Notes under the pieces: generated by a model
Seen by the model: only the letters and a program-made list of their open reading frames with translations
Databases searched by the model: none
What the model was told of the DNA's origin: nothing
Shown: positions 6,075 to 12,820 of the stretch, one piece after another
Position numbering within the stretch: position 1 is the first letter of the stretch
How the letters are laid out: each line of letters begins with the position of its first letter
DNA from: a virus
Virus record (IMG/VR): IMGVR_UViG_3300048838_001036
Span: 1-20,660 of that record
Reading direction: 5' to 3' (one strand)
DNA: 20,660 bases
Program-made: the position numbers and the translations under genes

Positions 6075-6653
6075 CACCCACGAAACACGCTCGACACGGC
6101 GGTCACTAAGAATCGCCACAATCTCCTGGGCCACCTGCCCGGGAGTCATGAGCGTCCTTTGATCCTCATCAGGAAAAAGACCCCGCCGCATCTTGGTTGC
6201 CGTTCGGCCGATGTTGAGACACCATGCGTCAACGCCCTCTGCAACAAGACATTGCACGAACATTACCAGCCCAGCCTTGGCCGCACAGTACGCGCTCCAG
6301 GTAGCCCTCGGCTTGCGAGCCGCGCTTGAGCCTATGAGGACCACCCGGCACCGGGCATTGCCCTGCAAGGCGGCGTGCGTGACATTGAATTGGCCCAGGA
6401 GGTTCACCTGGATCTGTCGGTGCCAGGAGGAAATTGATCCGCCCGTCACGGCTTCAGGACTGATGACCCCAGCAAATGAGATCAGGATGTCAGGTTTTTC
6501 CATGCTGATTCTGTGCATTCTCACCGGATCTGTCACGTCCAGATCCTTGCTTGTGAACGCCCGAACCGTACACCCATGAAGCAGCGGGGTGAGCTCACGG
6601 GCAATGTCACTGCCAGCGCCAACGATCACGACCTTAGCGGGACTCGATTTCAT
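6063..6653 (-). CDS. Short-chain dehydrogenase/reductase, probable polyol-phosphate-forming reductase
   Basis: The frame is open from 6770, but ATG at 6653 has GGAGG 6 bases upstream and gives 196 residues beginning at the first beta strand. The cofactor loop is VGAGSDIA (11-18), FAG (60-62) replaces NAG, and N84, S109/S110, Y122 and K126 (YCAAK) complete the SDR catalytic set. At 196 residues it is compact versus the usual 250. It overlaps the cytidylyltransferase gene by 20 bases. In Haemophilus Bcs1 an IspD-like domain is fused in this same order to an SDR that reduces ribulose-5-phosphate to ribitol-5-phosphate. By analogy this enzyme may make the polyol phosphate substrate; the actual substrate is not established. 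It is the last gene of the cassette. Confidence 0.85.
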   Translation of the reverse strand: MKSSPAKVVIVGAGSDIARELTPLLHGCTVRAFTSKDLDVTDPVRMHRISMEKPDILISFAGVISPEAVTGGSISSWHRQIQVNLLGQFNVTHAALQGNARCRVVLIGSSAARKPRATWSAYCAAKAGLVMFVQCLVAEGVDAWCLNIGRTATKMRRGLFPDEDQRTLMTPGQVAQEIVAILSDRRVERVSWVSCN

Positions 6654-7230
6654 GCAGGGCCTCCATGACCTCCCGATCGCTGCGCACCGTAAGCTTGTGC
6701 GCCGTTCGCCAGTCGCCAGGAAGCACTGCACAGCGGTCACGATATCGAATGCAGGCAAGGCTGAACTCATCGTTCACCCAGTTCTCGCAGTCCTCATTCA
6801 TGAGCCTTCGCAGGAAGGCATGATTAAAGGCCTGTGGCGTATGAATCTCATAGGATGCGTGGCGGACGATTGGCTGATTCAGGTGGAAGTTATAAACGGA
6901 ATTGACCAAGGGAACACCGTATGCAACGGCGTCCGCCTCGGCCTTCAATATGGCTAAGAATTGGCTTGTGCTCACGAGGAACCTTGCACCTTCAGCAATG
7001 ATAACACGCTCCACCTCATCAGGAAGCGTGGCCAATCCAGCAAGCACGGTTTCACGCCTTGTCACCCCACCCGGCACGTCAACGCCCATGACCGTGATGC
7101 CGTCCACCACCATGGAAAGCCTGTCCCTGACTATCTCCCAAGGCCGCTGGCCCTCAATGAAGATCTGCATTTTATCCGTTCCAAAGCGTTCGCCGCGTCC
7201 AGCGGCCAGGATCAAGGCGTGCGTTTTCAT
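6634..7230 (-). CDS. IspD/TarI-like cytidylyltransferase
   Basis: The 198-residue protein carries the family motifs in order: LAAGRGERFGTDK (8-20, with R15 and K20), GGVTRRETVLAGL (54-66), EGAR (80-83, equivalent to the DAAR of IspD), TPQAF (131-135), NDEFS (153-157) and HKLTVRSD (178-185, K179). These correspond to the CTP-binding and catalytic residues of IspD (MEP cytidylyltransferase) and TarI/Bcs1 (ribitol-5-phosphate cytidylyltransferase). It is about 30-40 residues shorter than IspD, mostly lost between the first motif and GG. Overlaps with a TagF-type transferase (4 bases) and an SDR (20 bases) favour CDP-polyol synthesis over isoprenoid synthesis. It is cytoplasmic. Confidence 0.88.
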   Translation of the reverse strand: MKTHALILAAGRGERFGTDKMQIFIEGQRPWEIVRDRLSMVVDGITVMGVDVPGGVTRRETVLAGLATLPDEVERVIIAEGARFLVSTSQFLAILKAEADAVAYGVPLVNSVYNFHLNQPIVRHASYEIHTPQAFNHAFLRRLMNEDCENWVNDEFSLACIRYRDRCAVLPGDWRTAHKLTVRSDREVMEALHEIESR

Positions 7231-8198
7231 ACGAACAGCTCCCTGATTTTAGTCACGATTTCCGTGCAGTCGTCCTTGATAAAGAGGTTGGGATAGCTCC
7301 CAGGTTGAAACTTCAACTTCGCCAGCTTGATGGTGTTGGCAAGGTTCCTGTCAGGCGGAACGTGGAAAAGATGCTGCGACAGATGCCGGAAATCCTTGGG
7401 AAGATCACGCCCGCCGTTTGGCCCTCCGCGAAGTATGACAATGGGTCTGTCCATTAAGGTGTACTCGCACACCACGGAGCTAAAGTCAGAAATGAGACAA
7501 CTGCTTCGCTTGAACAATTCGTCATAGTTGAAGTACAGCGGGTTGTCTGGCGTTATCAACTCCACGTTTTTATGAGTCCGCCAGAGGCTGCGCAGGCTGT
7601 TCATGAAAGGCTCGGTGCGCTGGTTGATTGGATGCAGCTTGATCATCACCCGCTGGCTGAGCGAGCATACAAGCTCAATGTTGGCTCTCAGGTTGGCGAG
7701 GCCGCTGTCTCTGTGCGTTGGCATGTAAAGCACGGGCCCGCTTTGGTCCCACGGTGGAAGGTCACGATACAGGCTCTCACGGGCAAAGGTCACGCGATGG
7801 ATCTTGTGCGCGTGCTCAGCGTATCGCTGCACGTAAGGCTTCCAGAAATGCTCACCCTGAACCAGGACATGCTCCCAACGCGCAGGGCTCCAGTTGGCGA
7901 GATCAGGCCCTTTGAATGACACGCCGTGAAATATCTGGATCGTGTTGAGCCCGCGAGGATCACCGGCAATCTTTTGATAACAGATCAACACGTTTTTGAT
8001 CTTGCGGGCCCTTATCCCTGACCAAACATGCTCGTCACGCAGGCCATGCACCGCCTCAAGGCCCAGCACGTCGCGGGCATAGATAGCCGTCTCCTTAAGC
8101 GGCGTGAAGATAACCGGCTTGATCTCAGGCATCGCCCGAATCAAGGGCAGGAAATGAGCTATGTATCCATGACTGTTGGCAACGAACGCGACTTCCAT
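7227..8198 (-). CDS. CDP-glycerol/CDP-ribitol phosphotransferase (TagF/TarL family)
   Basis: The 323-residue protein shows the signature motifs of the CDP-glycerol:poly(glycerophosphate) transferase family. These are FHGVSFKG (90-97, with the conserved HG), YMPTHRDSG (158-166), KLHP (187-190), and ISDFSSVVCEYTLMDRP (236-252), the hallmark ISDYSS...RP segment. The two conserved His (H91, H189) match the catalytic histidines of TagF. It lacks the extra N-terminal region of long TagF polymerases, so it resembles single-domain priming or capsule transferases. It would use a CDP-polyol, probably from the adjacent cytidylyltransferase, to add polyol-phosphate to a lipid-linked glycan, LPS, capsule or virion protein at the inner face of the membrane. 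The acceptor is unknown. Confidence 0.88.
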   Translation of the reverse strand: MEVAFVANSHGYIAHFLPLIRAMPEIKPVIFTPLKETAIYARDVLGLEAVHGLRDEHVWSGIRARKIKNVLICYQKIAGDPRGLNTIQIFHGVSFKGPDLANWSPARWEHVLVQGEHFWKPYVQRYAEHAHKIHRVTFARESLYRDLPPWDQSGPVLYMPTHRDSGLANLRANIELVCSLSQRVMIKLHPINQRTEPFMNSLRSLWRTHKNVELITPDNPLYFNYDELFKRSSCLISDFSSVVCEYTLMDRPIVILRGGPNGGRDLPKDFRHLSQHLFHVPPDRNLANTIKLAKLKFQPGSYPNLFIKDDCTEIVTKIRELFV

Positions 8199-8212
8199 TG
8201 GGCCTCCGCAGG

Positions 8213-8644
8213 TTAAGCTTCTCCAAACGCACAGAAGATCAGTTGACGTGGACGGTCGTCGTCCAGCTCAAACACCATGACCCTCTGCCATTTTCCTAAC
8301 TGCAGAATGCCATCAATCATGGGCACCGTAACACTGGAATCCATGAGCAGGCTCTTGATATGGCTGTGCCCGTTGATCGGCTCGTCCATGGGCACGTTCC
8401 GGCAATGGATGTCATCGTGGAGGTAGCTGGCATCCTTCGGCGCGAACTTCTCAAGAGCGTTCTTCGTGTCCTTGAGCAAAAGAGCCTCATTCTCAAAGAC
8501 CTTGATGCCAAGGGTCGTATGCAGGGAACTCACGCATACCAACCCATTGCGCAGGCCCGTTCCCGTGAGCCAGTCGCGGAGCTGTTGCGTTATGTCGATG
8601 ATCTTTTTGCGCGTGTCCAGGCTTACGACAGTCTGTGCGAACAT
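8213..8644 (-). CDS. yjbQ: YjbQ/UPF0047 family protein
   Basis: A strong G-rich ribosome-binding site (8649-8656) sits before ATG 8644, giving 143 residues, the normal family length. Family motifs are complete: SSLHTTLGIKVFENE (39-53), HDDI (76-79), N91-G-H-S-H95, VPMIDGILQLGKWQ (107-120) and RPR (131-133). The conserved His/Asn residues line the metal-binding pocket of the trimeric fold. Members have been linked to weak thiamine-phosphate synthase activity, but the physiological role is unsettled. It is the first gene of the leftward cassette, 14 bases before the phosphotransferase, which suggests a shared role with polyol-phosphate metabolism that is not documented to my knowledge. Confidence 0.92.
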   Translation of the reverse strand: MFAQTVVSLDTRKKIIDITQQLRDWLTGTGLRNGLVCVSSLHTTLGIKVFENEALLLKDTKNALEKFAPKDASYLHDDIHCRNVPMDEPINGHSHIKSLLMDSSVTVPMIDGILQLGKWQRVMVFELDDDRPRQLIFCAFGEA

Positions 8645-8661
8645 AGCGTTCCCCCCTAATT

Positions 8662-8696
8662 GATAAAAGCCACCGTCCGCACAGAGCGGAGGTGGC
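8662..8696 (-). terminator. Strong leftward intrinsic terminator between tail genes and cassette
   Basis: Read leftward, GCCACC-TCCGC pairs with GCGGA-C-GGTGGC (8669-8696, one single-base bulge, 5-base loop) and is followed by TTTTATC (8662-8668). It ends the tail-gene transcript 55 bases after the last tail gene and lies 18 bases before the yjbQ start, so the cassette is transcribed by read-through or from a promoter overlapping this region. Confidence 0.8.
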
Positions 8697-8742
8697 AAGC
8701 GGAAGCAATCTTGGATTGAACCCCTCGACAGGAGTTACCCCT

Positions 8743-8748
8743 ATTATA
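8743..8748 (-). promoter_or_regulatory. Perfect -10 box (TATAAT) upstream of the cassette leader
   Basis: The leftward strand reads TATAAT exactly, 2 bases after the stop of the last tail gene. No convincing -35 is found at 16-18 bases upstream and no TGn extension is present. A start near 8736 would give a leader of about 75 bases ending in the terminator at 8662-8696. It may be a weak or activator-dependent promoter, or chance. Confidence 0.35.
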
Positions 8749-8750
8749 CC

Positions 8751-9101
8751 CTACGTCGCAGCCAGCCTCTCGATTACGTCCAGGCTTTCAGGGAATCTGG
8801 CTACATGCGTGGTCGCAGGCGTGGTGATCTCCAGTTCCCAGGTAAGGCGCTCGCCCGCGCGTAGGTTCTCGGAATTGGCTGAATCAATAATGACATCAAC
8901 CTGACCACGGCTGGCATCGCCAACGATCTCAATTTCATCAGCAGCCAGCGTCAACTCAAGAAGGTTTTCACTGTCTCCCTGCTTTTGAAACAAAGCCTTG
9001 ATAGTCAAGGCGCTTGAAAGGTCATACGGCGCACCGTTGGAGGTCCGCAGGCTTACCCGCACCGTTCGATCGGTGCCCTTGATCACTCGTAATACTTCCA
9101 T
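8751..9101 (-). CDS. Small tail-fibre-associated beta-sandwich-like protein
   Basis: ATG 9101 follows GGAGGG at 5-base spacing and is preferred to ATGs at 9122 and 9113, giving 116 residues. The sequence alternates hydrophobic and polar residues as a beta-rich domain: a short N-terminal strand (EVLRVIKGTDRTVRVSLR), a GAPYDLSS turn, then strands ending in LTWELEITTP. This arrangement (ligand-independent strand, PYDL, later WELE) resembles the N-terminal domains of baseplate upper proteins in other phages, a weak likeness. It is the last tail gene, directly before the terminator. Confidence 0.6.
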   Translation of the reverse strand: MEVLRVIKGTDRTVRVSLRTSNGAPYDLSSALTIKALFQKQGDSENLLELTLAADEIEIVGDASRGQVDVIIDSANSENLRAGERLTWELEITTPATTHVARFPESLDVIERLAAT

Positions 9102-9112
9102 GGAACCCTCCA

Positions 9113-9484
9113 TTAGCTGCACACCTCCACCACGCCGATCAATTCGTCCGTGGTATCCACCTCACCTATGATCTCCCCGGTGCCAGCGCCACCGCCGCCA
9201 CCGTCATCACGCAGGAACAATTCGTAAGCCTTGCGAATCAGCGTGGTGCCGTCAGATTCATAGACGGAGTAAACCACGTCCACCGCTGGCACGTCAGGCA
9301 TCTCCACGGCGTTGTTCTCGTACTCGCCCTCAGAGTATTCGATGAAGTCCAATGCAGCCGCTTCAGCGTGAACCGTGAATGGATCGCGTGAAGTCACCCG
9401 CGCGTAGATTACCAAGTCCTCCGAGCCGTCGTCGATCGCCACCCAAAGGGGAATGACTGACCCAGCTTTCACCTGCATTGACAT
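9113..9484 (-). CDS. Small virion-associated protein with Gly-rich linker
   Basis: ATG 9484 has GGGGGA upstream and gives 123 residues; the frame is open further but without a comparable site. Residues 1-90 look like a beta-rich domain, followed by DDGGGGGAGTG, a flexible linker, and a short acidic C-terminal strand pair (GEIIGEVDTTDELIGVVEV). It sits between the large fibre gene and the small beta-sandwich gene, with 16 and 11 base gaps. A linker between two beta elements suits a fibre adaptor or chaperone. No family is recognised. Confidence 0.55.
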   Translation of the reverse strand: MSMQVKAGSVIPLWVAIDDGSEDLVIYARVTSRDPFTVHAEAAALDFIEYSEGEYENNAVEMPDVPAVDVVYSVYESDGTTLIRKAYELFLRDDGGGGGAGTGEIIGEVDTTDELIGVVEVCS

Positions 9485-9500
9485 TACAATCCCCCAAAGG

Positions 9501-11315
9501 TTAAGTGTTGCCAGCTTGAATCTTTGACACGAGAAGGATGTCAGAGCCAACCTGTGTAAACTCCAGCATCGTCAGCTTATCGCTTTCAAGCGTAACGGTA
9601 TTCGATGATCCCATGTTGAATATGCTGGTTGGGAATGTGATCACTGGATCAGCGCCGCCACCGGATTTCTTTAGGAACACGCGGATTGTCTTGCCTTCCG
9701 CTGCGTTGCTAAAGGTGACTGTCCTGTCAGCGGTTATGGCAAGAGACTTGTGGACTGCTTTGTTCCAGTCAATCGTCGTACCAGCGGCTAAATCAGTTAC
9801 AACCTCCTCATGGCTGTATCTGTATTCCATTGTGGTTTCATAGATCCCGCTCGTTAGAGACTGTGAAGCAACCCGCAATTCCTGACCAACCCCAGGCGTT
9901 GCATTCGGCATGATCAACCTGATTTTCGTCGTCATGCCCGTGCCAGCTCTAAACCCTATAGCGTTTGATTGAGCGCCGGAGTTGGTTGTCTGAAACCAGA
10001 CGGTATTCTCTTCATTGACTGTCGTTCCATCAGGCGTGAAATTAACGTACCGCCCTATGTAGAGGCTGGCCCGTGTCTTTGATATCTTGAACCACCACGC
10101 ATACGGCTGCGAGGTGAAAAGGTTTGAAAAGTTCGCCGGTGATCCTGCAACAATTGAATTCTGTTCCTCAAGACGACCACGGTTACTTCCCGGCAGCACT
10201 GTACAGCCAGAAACGCTATTCAAGTCGATGTTCTGCGCAGTAAACATAACTGTGCTTGATGCGCTTGATCCGGCAACGATACCTTGAATGCATCCAAACA
10301 GGTAATTGCCGTTACCGCCAGTTATGGTGTTATTATCACCACCCATAATAAAATTGCGTTGGCCGCCTTCTATTTTGTTCGTGCGGCCTCCCATCACTCC
10401 TGATTCTGAAGTGGAACCGCCGATCCTATGCTCATACCCGCCTATCATGAAATTCAACGCAGCCGTCCCATAGAAAGGAGCTGCCGGGTTGGTTCGACTC
10501 AAAGTTAAATCGACATTTCCATCAGGCGGCGGGGTTGAATAGCGGCCATCGTCGATATAAATACTTTTGAGATAAAATGACCCGTCAGCAGGTCGAAGTC
10601 GAAGACCCGCAGATCCGCTGAATACGTAATCATTATCAAACCAATCATAGTCACCATCAGCATTTGAGGTCTTGGCAAGCACCTGCCTTGTGGTGCCACC
10701 ATCAGGACCAGTTGCATCAGTTCCATTTGCTCCTGCAGGACCTTGTGGACCCGTCGAGCCTGCCTCTCCTGGATCGCCTTGCGGGCCCTTGAGATTAAAG
10801 ATCGGTGTATCTGGATAACCAGCCCAGCCGTTATCAGTGGAATACTGGAACACGTCTCCGTTGGCGACGACCACGAAGAGATCACCGTCAAGCGCAACGG
10901 CAACATCAGTGTTTGGATCAGTTCCAAAATACCACTTGGCCGGTGAGATGCGGCCTATCCCTTCAAAGCCTGCCTCTCCTAAATAGATCTGCAGGAAGCC
11001 CACGTCATCATAGATAACATCCCCTGGCACGAGATCAGCGGGCTCTGTGCCGGACGCATACCAGCGGCTGCCCTTCACATGAATCGTGGTGTTGACCCAC
11101 TGTGAGCCGTCATACTGATAAAGCAAGCCGTTGGTTTCCAGAATGAAAAGATCACCGGCCAATGCTCCAGTCACTTCCTCAGGATCAGCACCCAATTGAA
11201 TGGTGCTCCCGCGCTCTCCAGGCTCCCCTGCAGCGCCAGCCGCACCAGCGGGTCCCTGTGGCCCTTGCGGGCCAGGAGGGCCCTGATTCTCGCCGCCGAT
11301 AACGATAAGACCCAT
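9501..11315 (-). CDS. Large collagen-like tail fibre / receptor-binding protein
   Basis: ATG 11315 follows GGGGG and lies one base past the lytic enzyme's stop, giving 604 residues. Collagen-like Gly-X-Y tracts lie at residues 12-36 and 177-198. Between them (37-176) are three tandem modules of about 45 residues with the pattern GDLF...NG..YQY. Residues 284-345 carry Gly-Gly/Asn repeats (IGGYEHRIGG, VMGGRTNKIEGG, MGGDNNTITGG) typical of the beta-roll head of trimeric adhesins and fibres. The C-terminal 90 residues contain a short beta domain (TVTFSNAAEGKTIRVFLKK). No peptidase S74 chaperone is visible. Trimerisation and receptor binding are expected. Local base composition at about 9.9-10.5 kb is more AT-rich than its neighbours, suggesting an exchanged module. 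Confidence 0.85.
   Translation of the reverse strand: MGLIVIGGENQGPPGPQGPQGPAGAAGAAGEPGERGSTIQLGADPEEVTGALAGDLFILETNGLLYQYDGSQWVNTTIHVKGSRWYASGTEPADLVPGDVIYDDVGFLQIYLGEAGFEGIGRISPAKWYFGTDPNTDVAVALDGDLFVVVANGDVFQYSTDNGWAGYPDTPIFNLKGPQGDPGEAGSTGPQGPAGANGTDATGPDGGTTRQVLAKTSNADGDYDWFDNDYVFSGSAGLRLRPADGSFYLKSIYIDDGRYSTPPPDGNVDLTLSRTNPAAPFYGTAALNFMIGGYEHRIGGSTSESGVMGGRTNKIEGGQRNFIMGGDNNTITGGNGNYLFGCIQGIVAGSSASSTVMFTAQNIDLNSVSGCTVLPGSNRGRLEEQNSIVAGSPANFSNLFTSQPYAWWFKISKTRASLYIGRYVNFTPDGTTVNEENTVWFQTTNSGAQSNAIGFRAGTGMTTKIRLIMPNATPGVGQELRVASQSLTSGIYETTMEYRYSHEEVVTDLAAGTTIDWNKAVHKSLAITADRTVTFSNAAEGKTIRVFLKKSGGGADPVITFPTSIFNMGSSNTVTLESDKLTMLEFTQVGSDILLVSKIQAGNT
10788..11207 (-). repeat. Three tandem protein repeats in the fibre, flanked by collagen tracts
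   Basis: At the protein level, residues 37-81, 82-125 and 126-176 of the fibre each contain a GD-hydrophobic strand, a short turn and a Y/F-rich strand (GDLFILETNGLLYQY; GDVIYDDVGFLQIYL; GDLFVVVANGDVFQY). Copies 1 and 3 are clearest; copy 2 is diverged. DNA identity between copies is low, so the repeat is old. Collagen-like tracts border it on both sides. Confidence 0.55.
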
Positions 11316-11316
11316 A

Positions 11317-11826
11317 TCAACCAACCCCCGTAAAGAAATTCCAATCAACCTTGCTCATGTTGTGCATCTCAGCTTTGACCTTTTGCACGTAATCCACGTT
11401 GGAGCATTGCGTGTCCTTGCAGCTCTTGATGTTGCCCATGTTGTACGCCGCAAGGGCTCTTGCCTGATTGCCGTTGTACTTCTCAAGCAGATGGTTCACG
11501 TAAAGCTCGCAGAAGCGCACGTTGACTTCAGGATCAAGCAGGCCTGTCAGCGGCCCGTGATACCCTAGCCAACGCGCTGTCCCACCCATGATCTGGCCCA
11601 ACCCCCAGCTATGCTTCTGCAGGACTTCCTCTGTGGCGGCGGTAATGCCGAGTTGCTTGGCGTTCTCACGCACGTTCCACACATAGATAAAGTCCTTCTC
11701 ATAGCGCACGGCATTGGGGTCCAGGCTGGACTCCACGCGAAAGATGGCCATAAGAAGCGGGTTCCTCGTGGGAACCTCACTTGGCGAAAGCACACGGCGA
11801 ACATAAGGCCAGTCAATGAGTGTCAC
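11317..11826 (-). CDS. Lytic transglycosylase, probable endolysin
   Basis: The start is GTG 11826, 2 bases after the stop of the small TM gene, giving 169 residues. The SLT-fold set is present: E32 in VESSLDPNAV (catalytic acid), SWGLGQIM (73-80) and LAAYNMG (125-131). No signal peptide or TM is seen, so export to the periplasm would need a holin. It cleaves the MurNAc-GlcNAc bond of peptidoglycan. Position after a 35-residue TM protein suggests a lysis pair, but its location among fibre genes also allows a virion-associated wall-degrading role. Confidence 0.85.
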   Translation of the reverse strand: MTLIDWPYVRRVLSPSEVPTRNPLLMAIFRVESSLDPNAVRYEKDFIYVWNVRENAKQLGITAATEEVLQKHSWGLGQIMGGTARWLGYHGPLTGLLDPEVNVRFCELYVNHLLEKYNGNQARALAAYNMGNIKSCKDTQCSNVDYVQKVKAEMHNMSKVDWNFFTGVG

Positions 11827-11828
11827 GG

Positions 11829-11936
11829 CTATTCACCCTTCATGGATTTGTTGAAGAAATACACGAAGGCCCATGCGATCACGATAATCGCAATGGCCAG
11901 AACAATGTCCCCGTCACCCACGCGCAACCAGTTCAT
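11829..11936 (-). CDS. 35-residue single-TM protein, possible holin-like
   Basis: This gene is easily missed because it is only 108 bases. ATG 11936 follows AAGGGGG at 5-6 base spacing. The protein is MNWLRVGDGD, then the single hydrophobic run IVLAIAIIVIAWAFVYFF, then NKSMKGE. The basic short C-terminus predicts N-out orientation. TAG is followed 2 bases later by the GTG of the transglycosylase, so the two are coupled. A tiny one-TM protein directly upstream of an unsignalled transglycosylase fits a holin or pinholin. Confidence 0.65.
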   Translation of the reverse strand: MNWLRVGDGDIVLAIAIIVIAWAFVYFFNKSMKGE

Positions 11937-11947
11937 GAAAAACCCCC

Positions 11948-12820
11948 TTAGCTGGCGATGTAGCAGCCGCCAATGATGAAGGAGGACGAGGCGTTCAGGA
12001 TTGCGCTTCCGTTGACTGCATCACCGTCCTCAAATTCCTCGACCGTTATGTAGTTCGTGCTGGCCAGGATCTTCGCGTAGATGTTCTGCGTCTGGCTGTC
12101 AAAGCTTCGACCCACGACCGGAGCAACGCTGATTGCTGTGTCTATGGCCGCGCTGTAGGGCAGACCCGTGATACGTAGATACCCAGTCGGCGATGAGATG
12201 GAGGACACGTCCAGCCGCCCGCCCAGGTAAACGATCTTGCCGTGTCGCTGCCATGTGATCGTCCTCACCGAGCTGTTGATCGTGGCTGAACCCGTAGCCG
12301 TTGAGAAGGCCGCCGTTGCCGTTCCACTGAGATATCCGAGGGACTTCCCAATGATAAACCAGTCCGTGCCGTTGCTGTAGATGGAGACGGCTGCATAGGC
12401 TTGGTCAACGACAAAGGACGCCGTTGCATTTTCAATCTTTTCAGAGGCGTTGCGGGCCAGCGTTATGTTGTTCGTGGAGGCGTTGCCGGTGAAGTCCTTG
12501 AAGTGAAAAATGAGGCCGTCCGCAGGCGCAGGCAGGTTGAAGGTTATGGCACCTGAAGTCAGGTCACAGAGATAGATCTTGTTGTGGTCCGTGGCTGCAA
12601 GGTTAACCGTCGTCGGGCCCGTGGCCGTGGCGGTAAGCTTCTCGATGCGGCGGAACGTGGAGCGACCACCTGAGCGCATCTTCAATTCATTGGATGATAC
12701 CTCACGGCGGAAGCCCACGGGGTCACTGAGGTTTGAGCGAAACAGGAAGTCCAGTTCCTCATTTGCACCGCGCCCAAACTCAAGGATGCTGGATCGGATT
12801 CTATTGATGATGCTCGGCAT
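11948..12820 (-). CDS. Tail fibre protein
   Basis: The 290-residue protein starts on TAATG shared with the stop of the previous gene, with GGAG upstream. A short helical N-terminus (1-60, basic, likely for attachment to the baseplate) is followed by beta-rich sequence. A domain of about 65-160 has the pattern TVNLAATDHNKIYLCDLTSGAITFNLP...GLIFHFKDFTG, a recurring beta-prism-like element of phage tail fibres. The C-terminal 130 residues (GYLRITGLPYSA...) resemble fibre tip beta domains. It is the second of three fibre-type genes and may partner the short beta-helix protein encoded just upstream. Confidence 0.75.
   Translation of the reverse strand: MPSIINRIRSSILEFGRGANEELDFLFRSNLSDPVGFRREVSSNELKMRSGGRSTFRRIEKLTATATGPTTVNLAATDHNKIYLCDLTSGAITFNLPAPADGLIFHFKDFTGNASTNNITLARNASEKIENATASFVVDQAYAAVSIYSNGTDWFIIGKSLGYLSGTATAAFSTATGSATINSSVRTITWQRHGKIVYLGGRLDVSSISSPTGYLRITGLPYSAAIDTAISVAPVVGRSFDSQTQNIYAKILASTNYITVEEFEDGDAVNGSAILNASSSFIIGGCYIAS

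Noticed and set aside
6063-8198. DNA base hypermodification cluster
   Set aside because: No thymidylate/dCMP-modifying enzyme or DNA glycosyltransferase is present; the TagF-type transferase and CDP-polyol chemistry fit surface glycan better.
8711-8730. tRNA T-loop-like GGTTCAATCC in the leader
   Set aside because: The stem needed on the 3' side (CCCC) is absent and no other tRNA arms can be folded.
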